From Cedecea lapagei (lineage in GTDB: Bacteria; Pseudomonadota; Gammaproteobacteria; Enterobacterales; Enterobacteriaceae): DNA of 64,000 nt. Both the position numbers and the translations under genes were made by a program. The notes below the pieces were generated by a model that made no database searches, was not told where the DNA came from, and saw nothing but the letters and a program-made list of their open reading frames with translations. The DNA lies in assembly GCF_900635955.1 (NCBI RefSeq), contig NZ_LR134201.1:3906001-3970000 (forward strand), in the 5' to 3' direction. This document shows positions 52,940 to 60,865 of the stretch, in pieces. Within the stretch, counting starts at the first letter, position 1, and each line of letters begins with the position of its first letter.

Positions 52940-54004
52940 ATGACAGCCCAAACCTGGCGAGCCTTACTCAAAGCGAAGCATCAGCTTTCTTTACGTTTAT
53001 TTTTGCTGCTTAACGCCCTGGCAGCCGCTTTTTCTATGCTCTTTTCCCTGCATTCGGTGCTGCGCCTTACGCCGCCGGTTATTGCTATTCTGCTCGCCAG
53101 CCTGACGCTGCTTGCCTGGCAAATCAGGGATAAAAAACGGTTAATAAACCTGAATATTGCCTCTTTCTTTTTCGGGTTATTATGGGCGCTGCACATTTTT
53201 CTTAAAAACGAAGCCATCGGCCATCCCGATACCTCATTTCTGGTTATCAGCCTGATGTCTGTGCTTTTTATTGGCGCCATTTCGTTTATTAATAATATCG
53301 TGCCCTTCCTGCTGCAAAGCCTGCCCGTCGCATTGGTTGTGCTCTGGCTGGGGGATGTCGATCAGTGGCTGCGGGTGCTTTACTCTATCGCGCTGCCCGC
53401 CATAGGCATCACCATTCAGCATATTATTCAAAAACGTAACGACTGGTTTACCCAGCGGCTGATGAATCAGTTGCTCGAAGAGAAAGAGACGCTGAGCGAC
53501 CTCAGCATGCTCGATCCTCTGACCGGGCTATACAACCGCCGGGGCTTTCAAAATCGTCTCGAGCATATTCAGGCCTCCGGCCCCGGCAGCCATTACGTTC
53601 TGCTGCTGGATATCGATTATTTCAAGTCCTACAACGATCACTACGGCCATGCGATGGGCGATCAGGCGCTGATCCGCGTTTCGGCCGCCATCCGTGACGC
53701 AGTGCGCTCGAGAGATATCGTCACTCGCTACGGTGGGGAAGAATTTATGGTTATGCTCACCAACATCGACGCTGAGCGTGCGCTGCAGTCTGCGGAAAGG
53801 ATCCGCCAGCGCGTTTTCGATCTGGACATTCCCCATATGTTCAAGAACCAGGCCACGACCAACGTCACCGTCAGTATCGGGATGGCGCCCTTTAGCGAAG
53901 GCAGCATTGATGATGCCCTCAGGCTGGCGGACAAAGCGCTGTATCAGGCGAAACACCGCGGGCGAAACAGCATTCTGACCCACGAAATGGTCACTGTGAA
54001 TTGA
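52940..54004 (+). CDS. Membrane-bound diguanylate cyclase
   Basis: Predicted to make the second messenger c-di-GMP from two GTP. The 354 residues have an N-terminal membrane part with about six hydrophobic segments (about 15-165), a MASE-like sensor of unknown ligand, a short coiled linker (QRLMNQLLEEKETLSDLS) and a GGDEF domain (about 185-345). The active site is GGEEF at 265-269, a functional variant. The inhibitory I-site RxxD is present as RSRD five residues before it. No other gene is in the same unit. E. coli has no gene here, so this is accessory. Confidence 0.92.
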   Translation: MTAQTWRALLKAKHQLSLRLFLLLNALAAAFSMLFSLHSVLRLTPPVIAILLASLTLLAWQIRDKKRLINLNIASFFFGLLWALHIFLKNEAIGHPDTSFLVISLMSVLFIGAISFINNIVPFLLQSLPVALVVLWLGDVDQWLRVLYSIALPAIGITIQHIIQKRNDWFTQRLMNQLLEEKETLSDLSMLDPLTGLYNRRGFQNRLEHIQASGPGSHYVLLLDIDYFKSYNDHYGHAMGDQALIRVSAAIRDAVRSRDIVTRYGGEEFMVMLTNIDAERALQSAERIRQRVFDLDIPHMFKNQATTNVTVSIGMAPFSEGSIDDALRLADKALYQAKHRGRNSILTHEMVTVN

Positions 54005-54111
54005 CCTATCCTCAGAAATAATGTGGTTGTATGCTGGCAGCTTATTGTTCATATTTCAGACAACAATAATATGCCGCTCAAGGCTACATTTCATCTCTCT
54101 GAGGAATAATA

Positions 54112-54477
54112 ATGGCTTACGCTTTTCCTGCGCTCGTCGTGCTTCCCGTTCTCCTTCTCACCGCCTGTGCCAACAATAACGCCGGCAAACTTCAGGTCAA
54201 CGGCCAGCCGCTGACCAGCGATCCGGCCTATGTTTTGCAGCACCTTATCCCGATGCTGCCCGTCACCAGCGGCTGTCGTGAAAAGCCTAAATCCGTCGCC
54301 GTAGCCCTGATCAGTAAATCGGATGATATCCGCACCAATTCCGCCGGAACAGCGCTGATTTCGGGTTCAGCGAAAGAGGCCTGGAACTTTGACGCCTGCG
54401 GCCGTATCGTCCCGATGTATGTAACCTACTCCTTCTTCCCTGACGGCAAAACGGCCTACAAATTCTCCGGGAAATAA
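54112..54477 (+). CDS. Putative lipoprotein of unknown function
   Basis: A 121-residue protein with a lipoprotein signal: hydrophobic stretch LVVLPVLLLTAC with Cys19 in an LTAC lipobox, so it is probably lipidated at the membrane. The mature part holds two more cysteines (GCREKP and DACGRI) that might pair. It ends VTYSFFPDGKTAYKFSGK. A GAGGAAT ribosome site precedes the ATG. I do not recognise the family. It sits between the diguanylate cyclase and fhuF. Confidence 0.7.
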   Translation: MAYAFPALVVLPVLLLTACANNNAGKLQVNGQPLTSDPAYVLQHLIPMLPVTSGCREKPKSVAVALISKSDDIRTNSAGTALISGSAKEAWNFDACGRIVPMYVTYSFFPDGKTAYKFSGK

Positions 54478-54572
54478 AGAGCACGACGATACACGCGCCA
54501 GATCGCAAAAACCGTCATCCATCAGCGCCCGCGGCGAAATCACCTTGCCAGGGCGCGCGCGCATAGTTAGGA

Positions 54573-54592
54573 TTGATAATCATTCTTATTTA
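54573..54592 (+). promoter_or_regulatory. Fur-like site upstream of fhuF
   Basis: TTGATAATCATTCTTATTT, 20 bp before the fhuF ATG, contains the Fur core GATAATCATT (10 consecutive consensus bases), while the outer parts are poor. E. coli fhuF is among the strongest Fur-repressed genes. Confidence 0.6.
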
Positions 54593-54612
54593 GAAAGGTT
54601 ACCGGCGAGAGT

Positions 54613-55408
54613 ATGGCGCTCCACTCCCTTCAGCTCAGCGATGACGGCGGCTGCTTTGTGCTCCCAGGGCCCCCAACGGCGCGTCCGCTGGCCGATACCC
54701 TGCGAGACTATTTCGCCACCCACCGTCCTTACTTCAACGACATCATAAAATTTAATGAGCCTGCACCTGCCGCGACGATGACGCTAAGCGAGTGGCGGCA
54801 ACCTGTCGTGCTGGCTTCCCTGATGGCGACCTTTGGCGACCACATCTACCGTCACCAGCCCGGAGTTTCCCGGGCGCATAAGCCGCTCCACTCCCTGTGG
54901 GCGCAGTGGTATATCGGCCTGCTGGTGCCGCCGATGATGATGGCGTTGCTGACCCAGCCTGAGGCGCTGAACATTGCTCCTGAGCAGATGCAGGTTGAGT
55001 TCCACGAAACGGGGCGAGCCAAATGCTTCTGGATTGAGGTAGAAGAAAATAGCCTGGCGAGCAGGCTCCCGCTGCGCCTTCGCCTGGAGCGGTTTATTAC
55101 CGATGGCCTGATGCCGGTTGTGGCGGCGCTGGCGGCCAGCGAAGAGATCCACGCCCGTCTTATCTGGAGCAACACCGGCTACCTGATCAACTGGTTCTTT
55201 GGCGAGCTGAAACCTCCTGCTGGAGGCGCAGAGTCTGACAACGCTGGTGAATGCCTGCTTCTTTGAAAAACAGCTTTCATGCGGCCGGGAAAATCCGCTC
55301 TATCGCACCGTGATCCCTCGTGAAGGAGTGTTGGTCAGAAGTACCTGCTGCCAGCGCTACAAGCTGCCCGACGTCGAAAGCTGCGGCGACTGCACCCTGA
55401 AAGAGTAA
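54613..55408 (+). pseudogene. fhuF: fhuF, ferric siderophore reductase, interrupted by a +1 frameshift
   Basis: FhuF is a 2Fe-2S protein that reduces iron in hydroxamate siderophores in the cytoplasm. The first frame (54613-55266) matches FhuF through SLWAQWYIGLLVPPMMMALLTQ, EFHETGRAKCFW and LIWSNTGYLINWFFGELKP, then diverges. The next frame, from CTGCTGGAG at 55217, continues the protein (LTTLVNACFFEKQL ... PLYRTVIPREGVLVRSTCCQRYKLPDVESCGDC) to the TAA at 55406-55408. It holds the CC-x10-C-x2-C iron-sulfur ligands. One extra base within CCTCC (55213-55217) explains the break. In the first frame alone the cluster ligands are lost. It may be a real mutation, a sequencing error or, less likely, programmed frameshifting. 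Confidence 0.88.
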
Positions 55409-55409
55409 A

Positions 55410-55433
55410 CGGCGGGTTTCCCCGCCGCTCTTC
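55410..55433. terminator. Hairpin after fhuF
   Basis: CGGCGGG, loop TTTC, CCCGCCG (55410-55427), followed by CTCTTCTTCT. A plausible terminator between fhuF and the convergent PTS gene. Confidence 0.65.
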
Positions 55434-55446
55434 TTCTGCTTAGCCA

Positions 55447-56793
55447 TTAAGCCAGCTGTTGGTTCCCCTCCTCGCTCGCCCTTTGCGCCTCTTCTTTCTC
55501 CTGCTCCAGCAGTTGCTTCTCGTACACTTTGAAGAACGGGAAGTAGATGATGGACGAGATGCAGGCCAGCAGAATCACCAGGATTGCCGCGCGGAAGTCC
55601 CATCCCAGCGCCCAGGCGGCTCCGATAGGTGCCGGCGCCGTCCAGGGAACAACGGAAATTACGCGACCAATCAGATCCAGCTTCATTGCGCCCCAGGCCA
55701 GCACGGCGTTAACCATTGGCGCCAGCAGGAACGGAATGAAGAACACCGGGTTCATCACAATCGGCGTACCAAAGATGACCGGCTCGTTAATGTTAAAGCA
55801 GGTCGGCACGATGCTAAGGCGGCCGATAGAACGCAGGTGGGCTGATTTACTGCGCAGATAGCAGATAACCAGCCCCATTGTCGCCCCGGAACCGCCAACC
55901 ACGATAAAGAAGGTCCAGAACGCCTCCATAAAGATATGCGGCAGCGGTGCACCGGCAGCCAGCGCGCCCTGATTTAGCCCCAGGTTAGTCAGCCAGAACA
56001 TCTGCAGCATCCCGGAGACAATCGCCGCCCCATGAATGCCCGCGAACCACAGCAGGTGCGCAATCAGCACCGCCAGCAGAATCGCAGGCAGGGAATCCGC
56101 AGCCGACACCAACGGCTTAAACAGCGCCATAATGGCCTGCGGGATCAGCATATCGAACTGGGACTGGATAAACAGGCTCAGCGGATAGAGCGTCAGCACC
56201 ACCACCAGCACCGGGATCAGCAGGTCAAAGGAGTTTTTGATCATCGGTGGCACCTGGTCCGGCAGCTTAATGCCGATGTTGTGCGCCTTCAGGAATCGCA
56301 TCATCTCTACGCAGTAAATCGCCACCATAATCGCGGTAAAAATACCGGTGCCGCCAAGGCTATCCACCGGCAGCGTCCCCTTGGTTTTCGGGGCCGCTAC
56401 CACGAGGAAGGCCATCAACGACAGCATGGCGCACATAAAGGGATCCAGCCCGTGCGATTTGACATAATGCTTGCCCAGATTGTAGGCAATGGCCGCACAA
56501 ATATAGATAGACATGATGCCCATCGTCATATCAAACGGCGTCAGAATTTGTCCCTCAAACTGCTTCGCCAGATCGAGCCAGGCGCGGGCAAAGCCCCAGG
56601 TTGTGGTGGGCGAAAACGGCGGATAGGCAAAGACCAGCAGGAACGAACCGACAATCATGAACGGCATCGCTGAAATAAATCCGTCGCGAATGGCCATGAC
56701 GTGGCGCTGTGAAGAAATACGGCCAGCAACAGGGCTAACGTAGTTTTCAACAAAGCGAAAAATTAAATTAAATGCAGGGTGGTTGGCAGACAT
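55447..56793 (-). CDS. PTS permease IIC, lactose/cellobiose (Lac) family
   Basis: Membrane subunit that imports a sugar, probably a beta-glucoside or diacetylchitobiose-like disaccharide, while it is phosphorylated. The 448 residues have about ten hydrophobic segments and the family motifs RDGFISAMPFMIVGSFLLV (about 36-54), DSLGGTGIFTAI and FNINEPVIFGTPIVMNPVFFIPF (about 295-320). It is 13 bp after the IIB gene in the same operon. No IIA, hydrolase or regulator gene is adjacent, so a IIA from another system must be used. Confidence 0.92.
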   Translation of the reverse strand: MSANHPAFNLIFRFVENYVSPVAGRISSQRHVMAIRDGFISAMPFMIVGSFLLVFAYPPFSPTTTWGFARAWLDLAKQFEGQILTPFDMTMGIMSIYICAAIAYNLGKHYVKSHGLDPFMCAMLSLMAFLVVAAPKTKGTLPVDSLGGTGIFTAIMVAIYCVEMMRFLKAHNIGIKLPDQVPPMIKNSFDLLIPVLVVVLTLYPLSLFIQSQFDMLIPQAIMALFKPLVSAADSLPAILLAVLIAHLLWFAGIHGAAIVSGMLQMFWLTNLGLNQGALAAGAPLPHIFMEAFWTFFIVVGGSGATMGLVICYLRSKSAHLRSIGRLSIVPTCFNINEPVIFGTPIVMNPVFFIPFLLAPMVNAVLAWGAMKLDLIGRVISVVPWTAPAPIGAAWALGWDFRAAILVILLACISSIIYFPFFKVYEKQLLEQEKEEAQRASEEGNQQLA

Positions 56794-56806
56794 AGTGGCT
56801 CTCCTG

Positions 56807-57112
56807 TCAGGCTATCAACGCGAGTGCATCGGCGAGAATTCTGGCGCCGCGCATCATTCCGTAATCCATAGAGTTAATGACCGTGACCGGGATCCGTTTG
56901 GGAGCGGCCTGAGCCTTAAAATCTTCCAGACGGGATTTGATCTGCGGACCGAGTAAACAGCAATCAAATTCAGGCATAGCATCCGTGAACTCTTCAACAC
57001 CCACCGCCTTGATCTCAACCTCAATCTGTTGATCCCGGGCGGCCTGTTTCATCCTGTTCACGACCATACTGGTAGACATACCAGCGGCACAGCACAAAAG
57101 GATACGTTTCAT
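56807..57112 (-). CDS. PTS enzyme IIB, lactose/cellobiose family
   Basis: Cytoplasmic phosphocarrier of 101 residues. The phosphorylated cysteine is in ILLCCAAGMSTSMVV (Cys8), the CelA/ChbB signature. The middle holds CCLLGPQIKSRLEDFK. First gene of the IIB-IIC pair. A 21-bp palindrome lies 70 bp upstream. Confidence 0.93.
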   Translation of the reverse strand: MKRILLCCAAGMSTSMVVNRMKQAARDQQIEVEIKAVGVEEFTDAMPEFDCCLLGPQIKSRLEDFKAQAAPKRIPVTVINSMDYGMMRGARILADALALIA

Positions 57113-57181
57113 AGACGACTCTTATTATTGGGTACAGGGGTGGTTACGGAACTCAGTATTCCTCGCGGAACTTATTCCTGC

Positions 57182-57202
57182 AACCGGTTACCGTAACCGG
57201 TT
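57182..57202. promoter_or_regulatory. 21-bp perfect palindrome, putative operator
   Basis: AACCGGTTAC, a central C, then GTAACCGGTT. The symmetry is complete, as in LacI/GalR-family operators, and the inner GTTACCGTAAC resembles GntR-like sites. It lies 70 bp before the IIB gene and 120 bp before the divergent gene at 57323, so it may control one or both. No regulator gene is next to it. Confidence 0.6.
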
Positions 57203-57322
57203 TCAGTGATTGTGAAGGAGATCCAGAAATTTCTGACAAGGCGGGTGTGAGGTAAGTATAAGCGGTTTACAGAAAGCACAAGCTTATGCGAAATTATTTG
57301 CCACCCGGATCAGGAGAAAATC

Positions 57323-57781
57323 ATGAGTTTGCAGTCCGTGCGGCAATTCTTCGCCGACCATGCCCCCGATATCGATATCATCGAGCTAAACCAAAGCACC
57401 GCCACCGTCGCGCTTGCCGCCGCTGCCCACAATGTTGCCCCCGGGCAAATAGCCAAAACGCTCTCATTGAAGGTCAAAAACGACATTATTCTGATCGTCG
57501 CAAAAGGCGATGCTCGTCTTGATAATAAGAAACTTAAAGAGGCTTTTGGCGCTAAGGCGCGCATGCTCAGCAGCGATGAAGTGGTGAACTGGACCGGGCA
57601 TCCGGTTGGCGGCGTCTGCCCTTTTGGGCTGGAAAACCCGCTGGCGGTGTTCTGCGACATTTCGCTGCGCCAGTATGATGAAGTGTTGCCTGCCGCAGGC
57701 GCTATCCACAGCGCCGTTCGCATCTCTCCGGAACGACTGGCCGAATTAACGCAGGCCAAATGGGTGGACGTCTGCCAGTAA
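57323..57781 (+). CDS. YbaK/ProX-type aminoacyl-tRNA deacylase
   Basis: Trans-editing domain protein of 152 residues. Members of the family hydrolyse mischarged tRNAs such as Cys-tRNA(Pro) or Ala-tRNA(Pro). Family features: ATVALAAAAHNVAPGQIAKTL (residues 26-46, with the conserved Lys), VAKGDARLDNKKLKEAF and GHPVGGVCPFGLENPLAVFCDISL (about 93-116). The exact tRNA substrate cannot be told from sequence. Divergent from the PTS genes. Confidence 0.85.
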   Translation: MSLQSVRQFFADHAPDIDIIELNQSTATVALAAAAHNVAPGQIAKTLSLKVKNDIILIVAKGDARLDNKKLKEAFGAKARMLSSDEVVNWTGHPVGGVCPFGLENPLAVFCDISLRQYDEVLPAAGAIHSAVRISPERLAELTQAKWVDVCQ

Positions 57782-57891
57782 TTGCGGTTTAAGTGACTCA
57801 AAGCTTGATCTGGCCCTGCTCAGAAAGAGAGACGCTCATGTTAAATGGATAAACATTAAGCGGATCTCATTCTCTTTCGTCAGGATCAAGC

Positions 57892-58668
57892 ATGCAGCCA
57901 GATGTTGCTCCCCAGCGGGACGTCACTCGTTTATGTATTCAGTGTGCGCTCTTTTTACTGCAGCACGGAGCAGAAAGCGCACTCGTGGAAGAGCTTTCCA
58001 CCCGGCTGGGTAAAGCGCTGGGTATGGACAGCGTGGAAAGCTCAATCTCCGCCAACGCCATCGTCCTTAGCACCATTAAAGACAACCAGTGCCTGACAAC
58101 TACGCGAAAAAATGTCGATCGCGGCATCAATATGCATGTCGTCACCGAGGTACAGCACATCGTGATCCTCGCCGAGCACAGACTGCTTGATGCCGGGGAC
58201 GTTCTTAAGCGTTTTGAACACATCAAGCCGCTGCGCTACCCGCGCTGGCTGGTGGTGCTGATGGTCGGTCTTTCCTGCGGCTGCTTCTGCAAACTGAACA
58301 ACGGCGGCTGGGACGGGGCGCTGGTCGCCTTTATTGCCAGCTCGGTGGCGATGTCGGTGCGCCAGCTTCTGACGATCCGCCAGCTTCACCCGCAGATCAG
58401 CTTCTGCGTTACCGCCTTCGTCGCTACCAGCGTCTCCGGGCTGCTGATCGCCAGAGGCCCGTTTGCCGACACCTCAAGCATCGCAATGGCCGCAAGCGTG
58501 TTACTGCTGGTCCCCGGCTTCCCGCTGATCAACGCCGTTGCCGATATGTTCAAAGGTCACGTCAACACCGGCCTGGCTCGCTGGGCGATGGCCAGCCTGC
58601 TCACGCTTGCGACCTGTCTCGGCGTGGTAATGGCGATGTCGCTGTGGGGGCTACGGGGATGGGCATAA
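57892..58668 (+). CDS. yjjP: YjjP, ThrE-type exporter subunit
   Basis: Large subunit of the YjjP-YjjB pair, exporting succinate in E. coli and related to threonine/serine exporters (ThrE). The 258 residues comprise a cytoplasmic N-terminal domain (about 1-115: GAESALVEELSTRLGKALGMDSVESSIS) and about five membrane segments. The motif LLVPGFPLINAVADMFKGH (about 203-221) is typical. Overlaps yjjB by 10 bp. Confidence 0.95.
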   Translation: MQPDVAPQRDVTRLCIQCALFLLQHGAESALVEELSTRLGKALGMDSVESSISANAIVLSTIKDNQCLTTTRKNVDRGINMHVVTEVQHIVILAEHRLLDAGDVLKRFEHIKPLRYPRWLVVLMVGLSCGCFCKLNNGGWDGALVAFIASSVAMSVRQLLTIRQLHPQISFCVTAFVATSVSGLLIARGPFADTSSIAMAASVLLLVPGFPLINAVADMFKGHVNTGLARWAMASLLTLATCLGVVMAMSLWGLRGWA

Positions 58669-59132
58669 TCGAGTTCACTCTGGCTCTGCTTCAGGATATG
58701 GCGCTGTCTGCCGTTCCGGCAGCGGGTTTTGCGCTGGTGTTTAACGTCCCTCAGCGCGCCCTGCCTTACTGCGCCCTGCTCGGCGGCATCGGTCACGGCT
58801 CGCGTATGGCGATGATGACCGCAGGCCTGAACATCGAATGGAGCACTTTTCTGGCTTCAATTCTGGTCGGCATCATCGGTATTCAGTGGTCGCGCTGGTA
58901 TCTTGCGCACCCGAAAATCTTTACCGTTGCGGCAGTCATTCCTATGTTTCCGGGGATCTACGCCTACACCGCCATGATCTCGATGGTAAAATTGACGCAC
59001 TTTGGCTACAGCGATCCGCTGATGATCCTGCTGGTCACCAATTTCCTGAAGGCTTCGTTTATCGTGGGCGCACTCTCCATTGGCCTCTCGCTGCCGGGGC
59101 TGTGGCTCTATCGCAAAAAGCCCAGAGTCTGA
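58659..59132 (+). CDS. yjjB: YjjB, ThrE-type exporter subunit
   Basis: Small membrane subunit of the YjjPB exporter, 157 residues and about four membrane segments; motif GGIGHGSRMAMM (about 45-56) and VAAVIPMFPGIYAYTAM (about 88-104). The ATG at 58659 (MGIIEFTLALLQDM) matches the family start. In E. coli dnaT and dnaC follow; here ohrR does. Confidence 0.95.
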   Translation: MGIIEFTLALLQDMALSAVPAAGFALVFNVPQRALPYCALLGGIGHGSRMAMMTAGLNIEWSTFLASILVGIIGIQWSRWYLAHPKIFTVAAVIPMFPGIYAYTAMISMVKLTHFGYSDPLMILLVTNFLKASFIVGALSIGLSLPGLWLYRKKPRV

Positions 59133-59203
59133 TCAATACCGGCCAGAAAAGTGCCGCAAAATAAAACTTGCGATTTAATCGTGCGCTATCTATATTGAGC
59201 AAC

Positions 59204-59650
59204 ATGAAGAAGAGACCGACCGAAACGAACGCTCTGCTGCTGGATAACCAGCTTTGCTTTGCGCTCTATTCCGCCAACCTGGCGGTAAACAAGCTCTACC
59301 GCCAGCTGCTTGCGCCGCTGCAGCTCACCTATCCGCAATATCTGGTGATGCTGGTGCTGTGGGAGCAGGACGATGTGACGGTGTCGCAAATTGGCGAGCG
59401 CCTGTTTCTGGACTCCGCTACCCTGACGCCCCTGCTGAAGCGGCTGGAAAGCGCCGGGCTGCTTTTACGCCAGCGCTCTCGCGAAGATGAACGCCAGGTG
59501 GCCGTCACGCTGACTCCGCAAGGCAAAACGCTGCAGGAAAAAGCGCAGAGCATTCCTGATTCCGTGCGCTGCGCTTCGGCCTGCAGCGTGGACAGTATGC
59601 TGGCGCTTAAGGCGCAGCTGGAGTCGCTGCGTAGTAACCTAAACACGTAA
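59204..59650 (+). CDS. ohrR: Organic hydroperoxide sensor OhrR (MarR family)
   Basis: MarR-type repressor of 148 residues. The reactive Cys is in LLDNQLCFALYSANLAV (about residue 19), as in known OhrR proteins. It has a winged helix with VTVSQIGERLFLDSATLTPLLKRLESAGLLLRQRS (about 55-89). It should release DNA when oxidised by organic peroxides and so derepress ohr. The ATG at 59204 (MKKRPTETNALLLDNQL) fits the family; a start at 59168 would add 12 unrelated residues. Confidence 0.9.
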   Translation: MKKRPTETNALLLDNQLCFALYSANLAVNKLYRQLLAPLQLTYPQYLVMLVLWEQDDVTVSQIGERLFLDSATLTPLLKRLESAGLLLRQRSREDERQVAVTLTPQGKTLQEKAQSIPDSVRCASACSVDSMLALKAQLESLRSNLNT

Positions 59651-59693
59651 TTATCAAGCGTCGATATTTTCGGCGTTTTTTAAAACAGCCTAT

Positions 59694-59709
59694 AAATAGC
59701 GCGCTATTT
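59694..59709. promoter_or_regulatory. Putative OhrR operator
   Basis: AAATAGCGCGCTATTT is a perfect 16-bp palindrome in the ohrR-ohr gap, overlapping an apparent ohr promoter region. A related half (TGCGCTAT) is found upstream of ohrR near 59183-59190. Confidence 0.65.
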
Positions 59710-59745
59710 TATAGCGCAAACTTAAAGTACGATAAGGAACCTGCC

Positions 59746-60174
59746 ATGTCTTTAGAAAAAGTCGTTTATACCGCAAAAGCCAAAGCCACCGGCGGCCGTG
59801 AAGGCCGTGCAACCTCTTCCGACGGCGTGCTGGACGTTAAGCTGGGCCTGCCAAAAGAGATGGGTGGCGCTGGCGGCGAGGTGACTAACCCCGAGCAGCT
59901 GTTTGCGGCGGGTTATTCTGCCTGCTTCCTCGGCGCGCTGAAATTTGTCTCCGGCCGCGACAAAATCGCCATGCCGTCCGACGCATTCATTGAAGGCGAA
60001 GTTGGTATTGGGCCATTGCCGACCGGTTTCGGTATTGAAGCGAAGCTGAACATTCACCTGCCGGGGATGGACGCAGCCGAAGCCAAAAAACTGGTTGATG
60101 CGGCACACATCGTTTGCCCTTATTCCAACGCGACCCGCGGCAACATCGACGTGACGCTGAATATCATCAGCTGA
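59746..60174 (+). CDS. ohr: Organic hydroperoxide reductase Ohr
   Basis: Thiol peroxidase of the OsmC/Ohr family that reduces organic hydroperoxides, 142 residues. The two redox cysteines are in FAAGYSACFLGAL (about 61) and HIVCPYSNATRGN (about 125). AAGGAAC precedes the ATG. Downstream of its regulator ohrR on the same strand. Confidence 0.95.
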   Translation: MSLEKVVYTAKAKATGGREGRATSSDGVLDVKLGLPKEMGGAGGEVTNPEQLFAAGYSACFLGALKFVSGRDKIAMPSDAFIEGEVGIGPLPTGFGIEAKLNIHLPGMDAAEAKKLVDAAHIVCPYSNATRGNIDVTLNIIS

Positions 60175-60180
60175 TAGTAA

Positions 60181-60204
60181 GGGGCCGGGAAACCGGCCTT
60201 TTAT
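60181..60204 (+). terminator. ohr terminator
   Basis: GGCCGG, tetraloop GAAA, CCGGCC followed by TTTT (60183-60202), 7 bp after the ohr stop. Confidence 0.85.
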
Positions 60205-60314
60205 CCTAAATCCCGGCTTTAAGACAACTCTCAATCCCCCAGCCTCAGGTCAAAGCGCTATACTCTCGCCTGAAATCTCCTGCACCGCAGGCAAACAAAG
60301 CGAGTACCGATAAG

Positions 60315-60824
60315 ATGAAAACAAGGAACAGAACTCTCTGCGCAATAGCGCTGACGGCGGCCTTTTTCACCGGCCAGGCCACCGCAGCAAGCTGGCAGGA
60401 TCAGCTTTCCAGTGCAGCAAACGAGCTGAGCAAAAGCGGCTCCACGGCAACCAGCGCCGACGCCCAGAATGGCGGTCTTTCTCTCTCTTCATTAACCAGC
60501 CTGCTTAACGGCAACAGCAAGTCTCTTAGCTCAAACACGATGACCAATGCGGCCGGCGTGATGGAATACTGCGCGAAGAACAAACTGGCTTCCGTCACCA
60601 ATACCGACAACATCAAAAATCAGCTGATGACAAAACTGGGTCTGGAAAGCAGCACCCAGCCTGCCGACAAGCAGGACTACAATCAGGGCCTGATGGGCCT
60701 GCTAAATACGGCGAACGGCCAGAAGCTGGATCTGAACAGCATCGGCAACTCGCCGCTGGCTGAAAAGGTCAAAACCAAAGCCTGCGATCTGGTGCTCAAA
60801 CAGGGCATGAATTACCTGTCGTAA
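60315..60824 (+). CDS. yjjA: YjjA, secreted DUF2501 protein
   Basis: A 169-residue exported protein. It has a signal peptide (about 1-24, cleavage after ATA-ASWQ) and a serine/asparagine-rich region (SGSTATSADAQNGGLSLSSLTSLLNGNSKSLSSNTMTNAAGVMEYC), then a domain with two cysteines (YCAKNKL and KACDLVL) that may form a disulfide. E. coli YjjA is alike and of unknown function. Here it follows ohr, with no dnaTC beside it. Confidence 0.88.
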   Translation: MKTRNRTLCAIALTAAFFTGQATAASWQDQLSSAANELSKSGSTATSADAQNGGLSLSSLTSLLNGNSKSLSSNTMTNAAGVMEYCAKNKLASVTNTDNIKNQLMTKLGLESSTQPADKQDYNQGLMGLLNTANGQKLDLNSIGNSPLAEKVKTKACDLVLKQGMNYLS

Positions 60825-60830
60825 CGGCAC

Positions 60831-60864
60831 AAAAAAATGGCCTCTTGCTAAGAGGCCATTTTGT
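60831..60864. terminator. Bidirectional terminator between yjjA and cdh
   Basis: A perfect 13-bp stem (60834-60846 with 60850-60862: AAAATGGCCTCTT / AAGAGGCCATTTT) with a GCT loop, A run before and T run after. Confidence 0.92.
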
Positions 60865-60865
60865 T

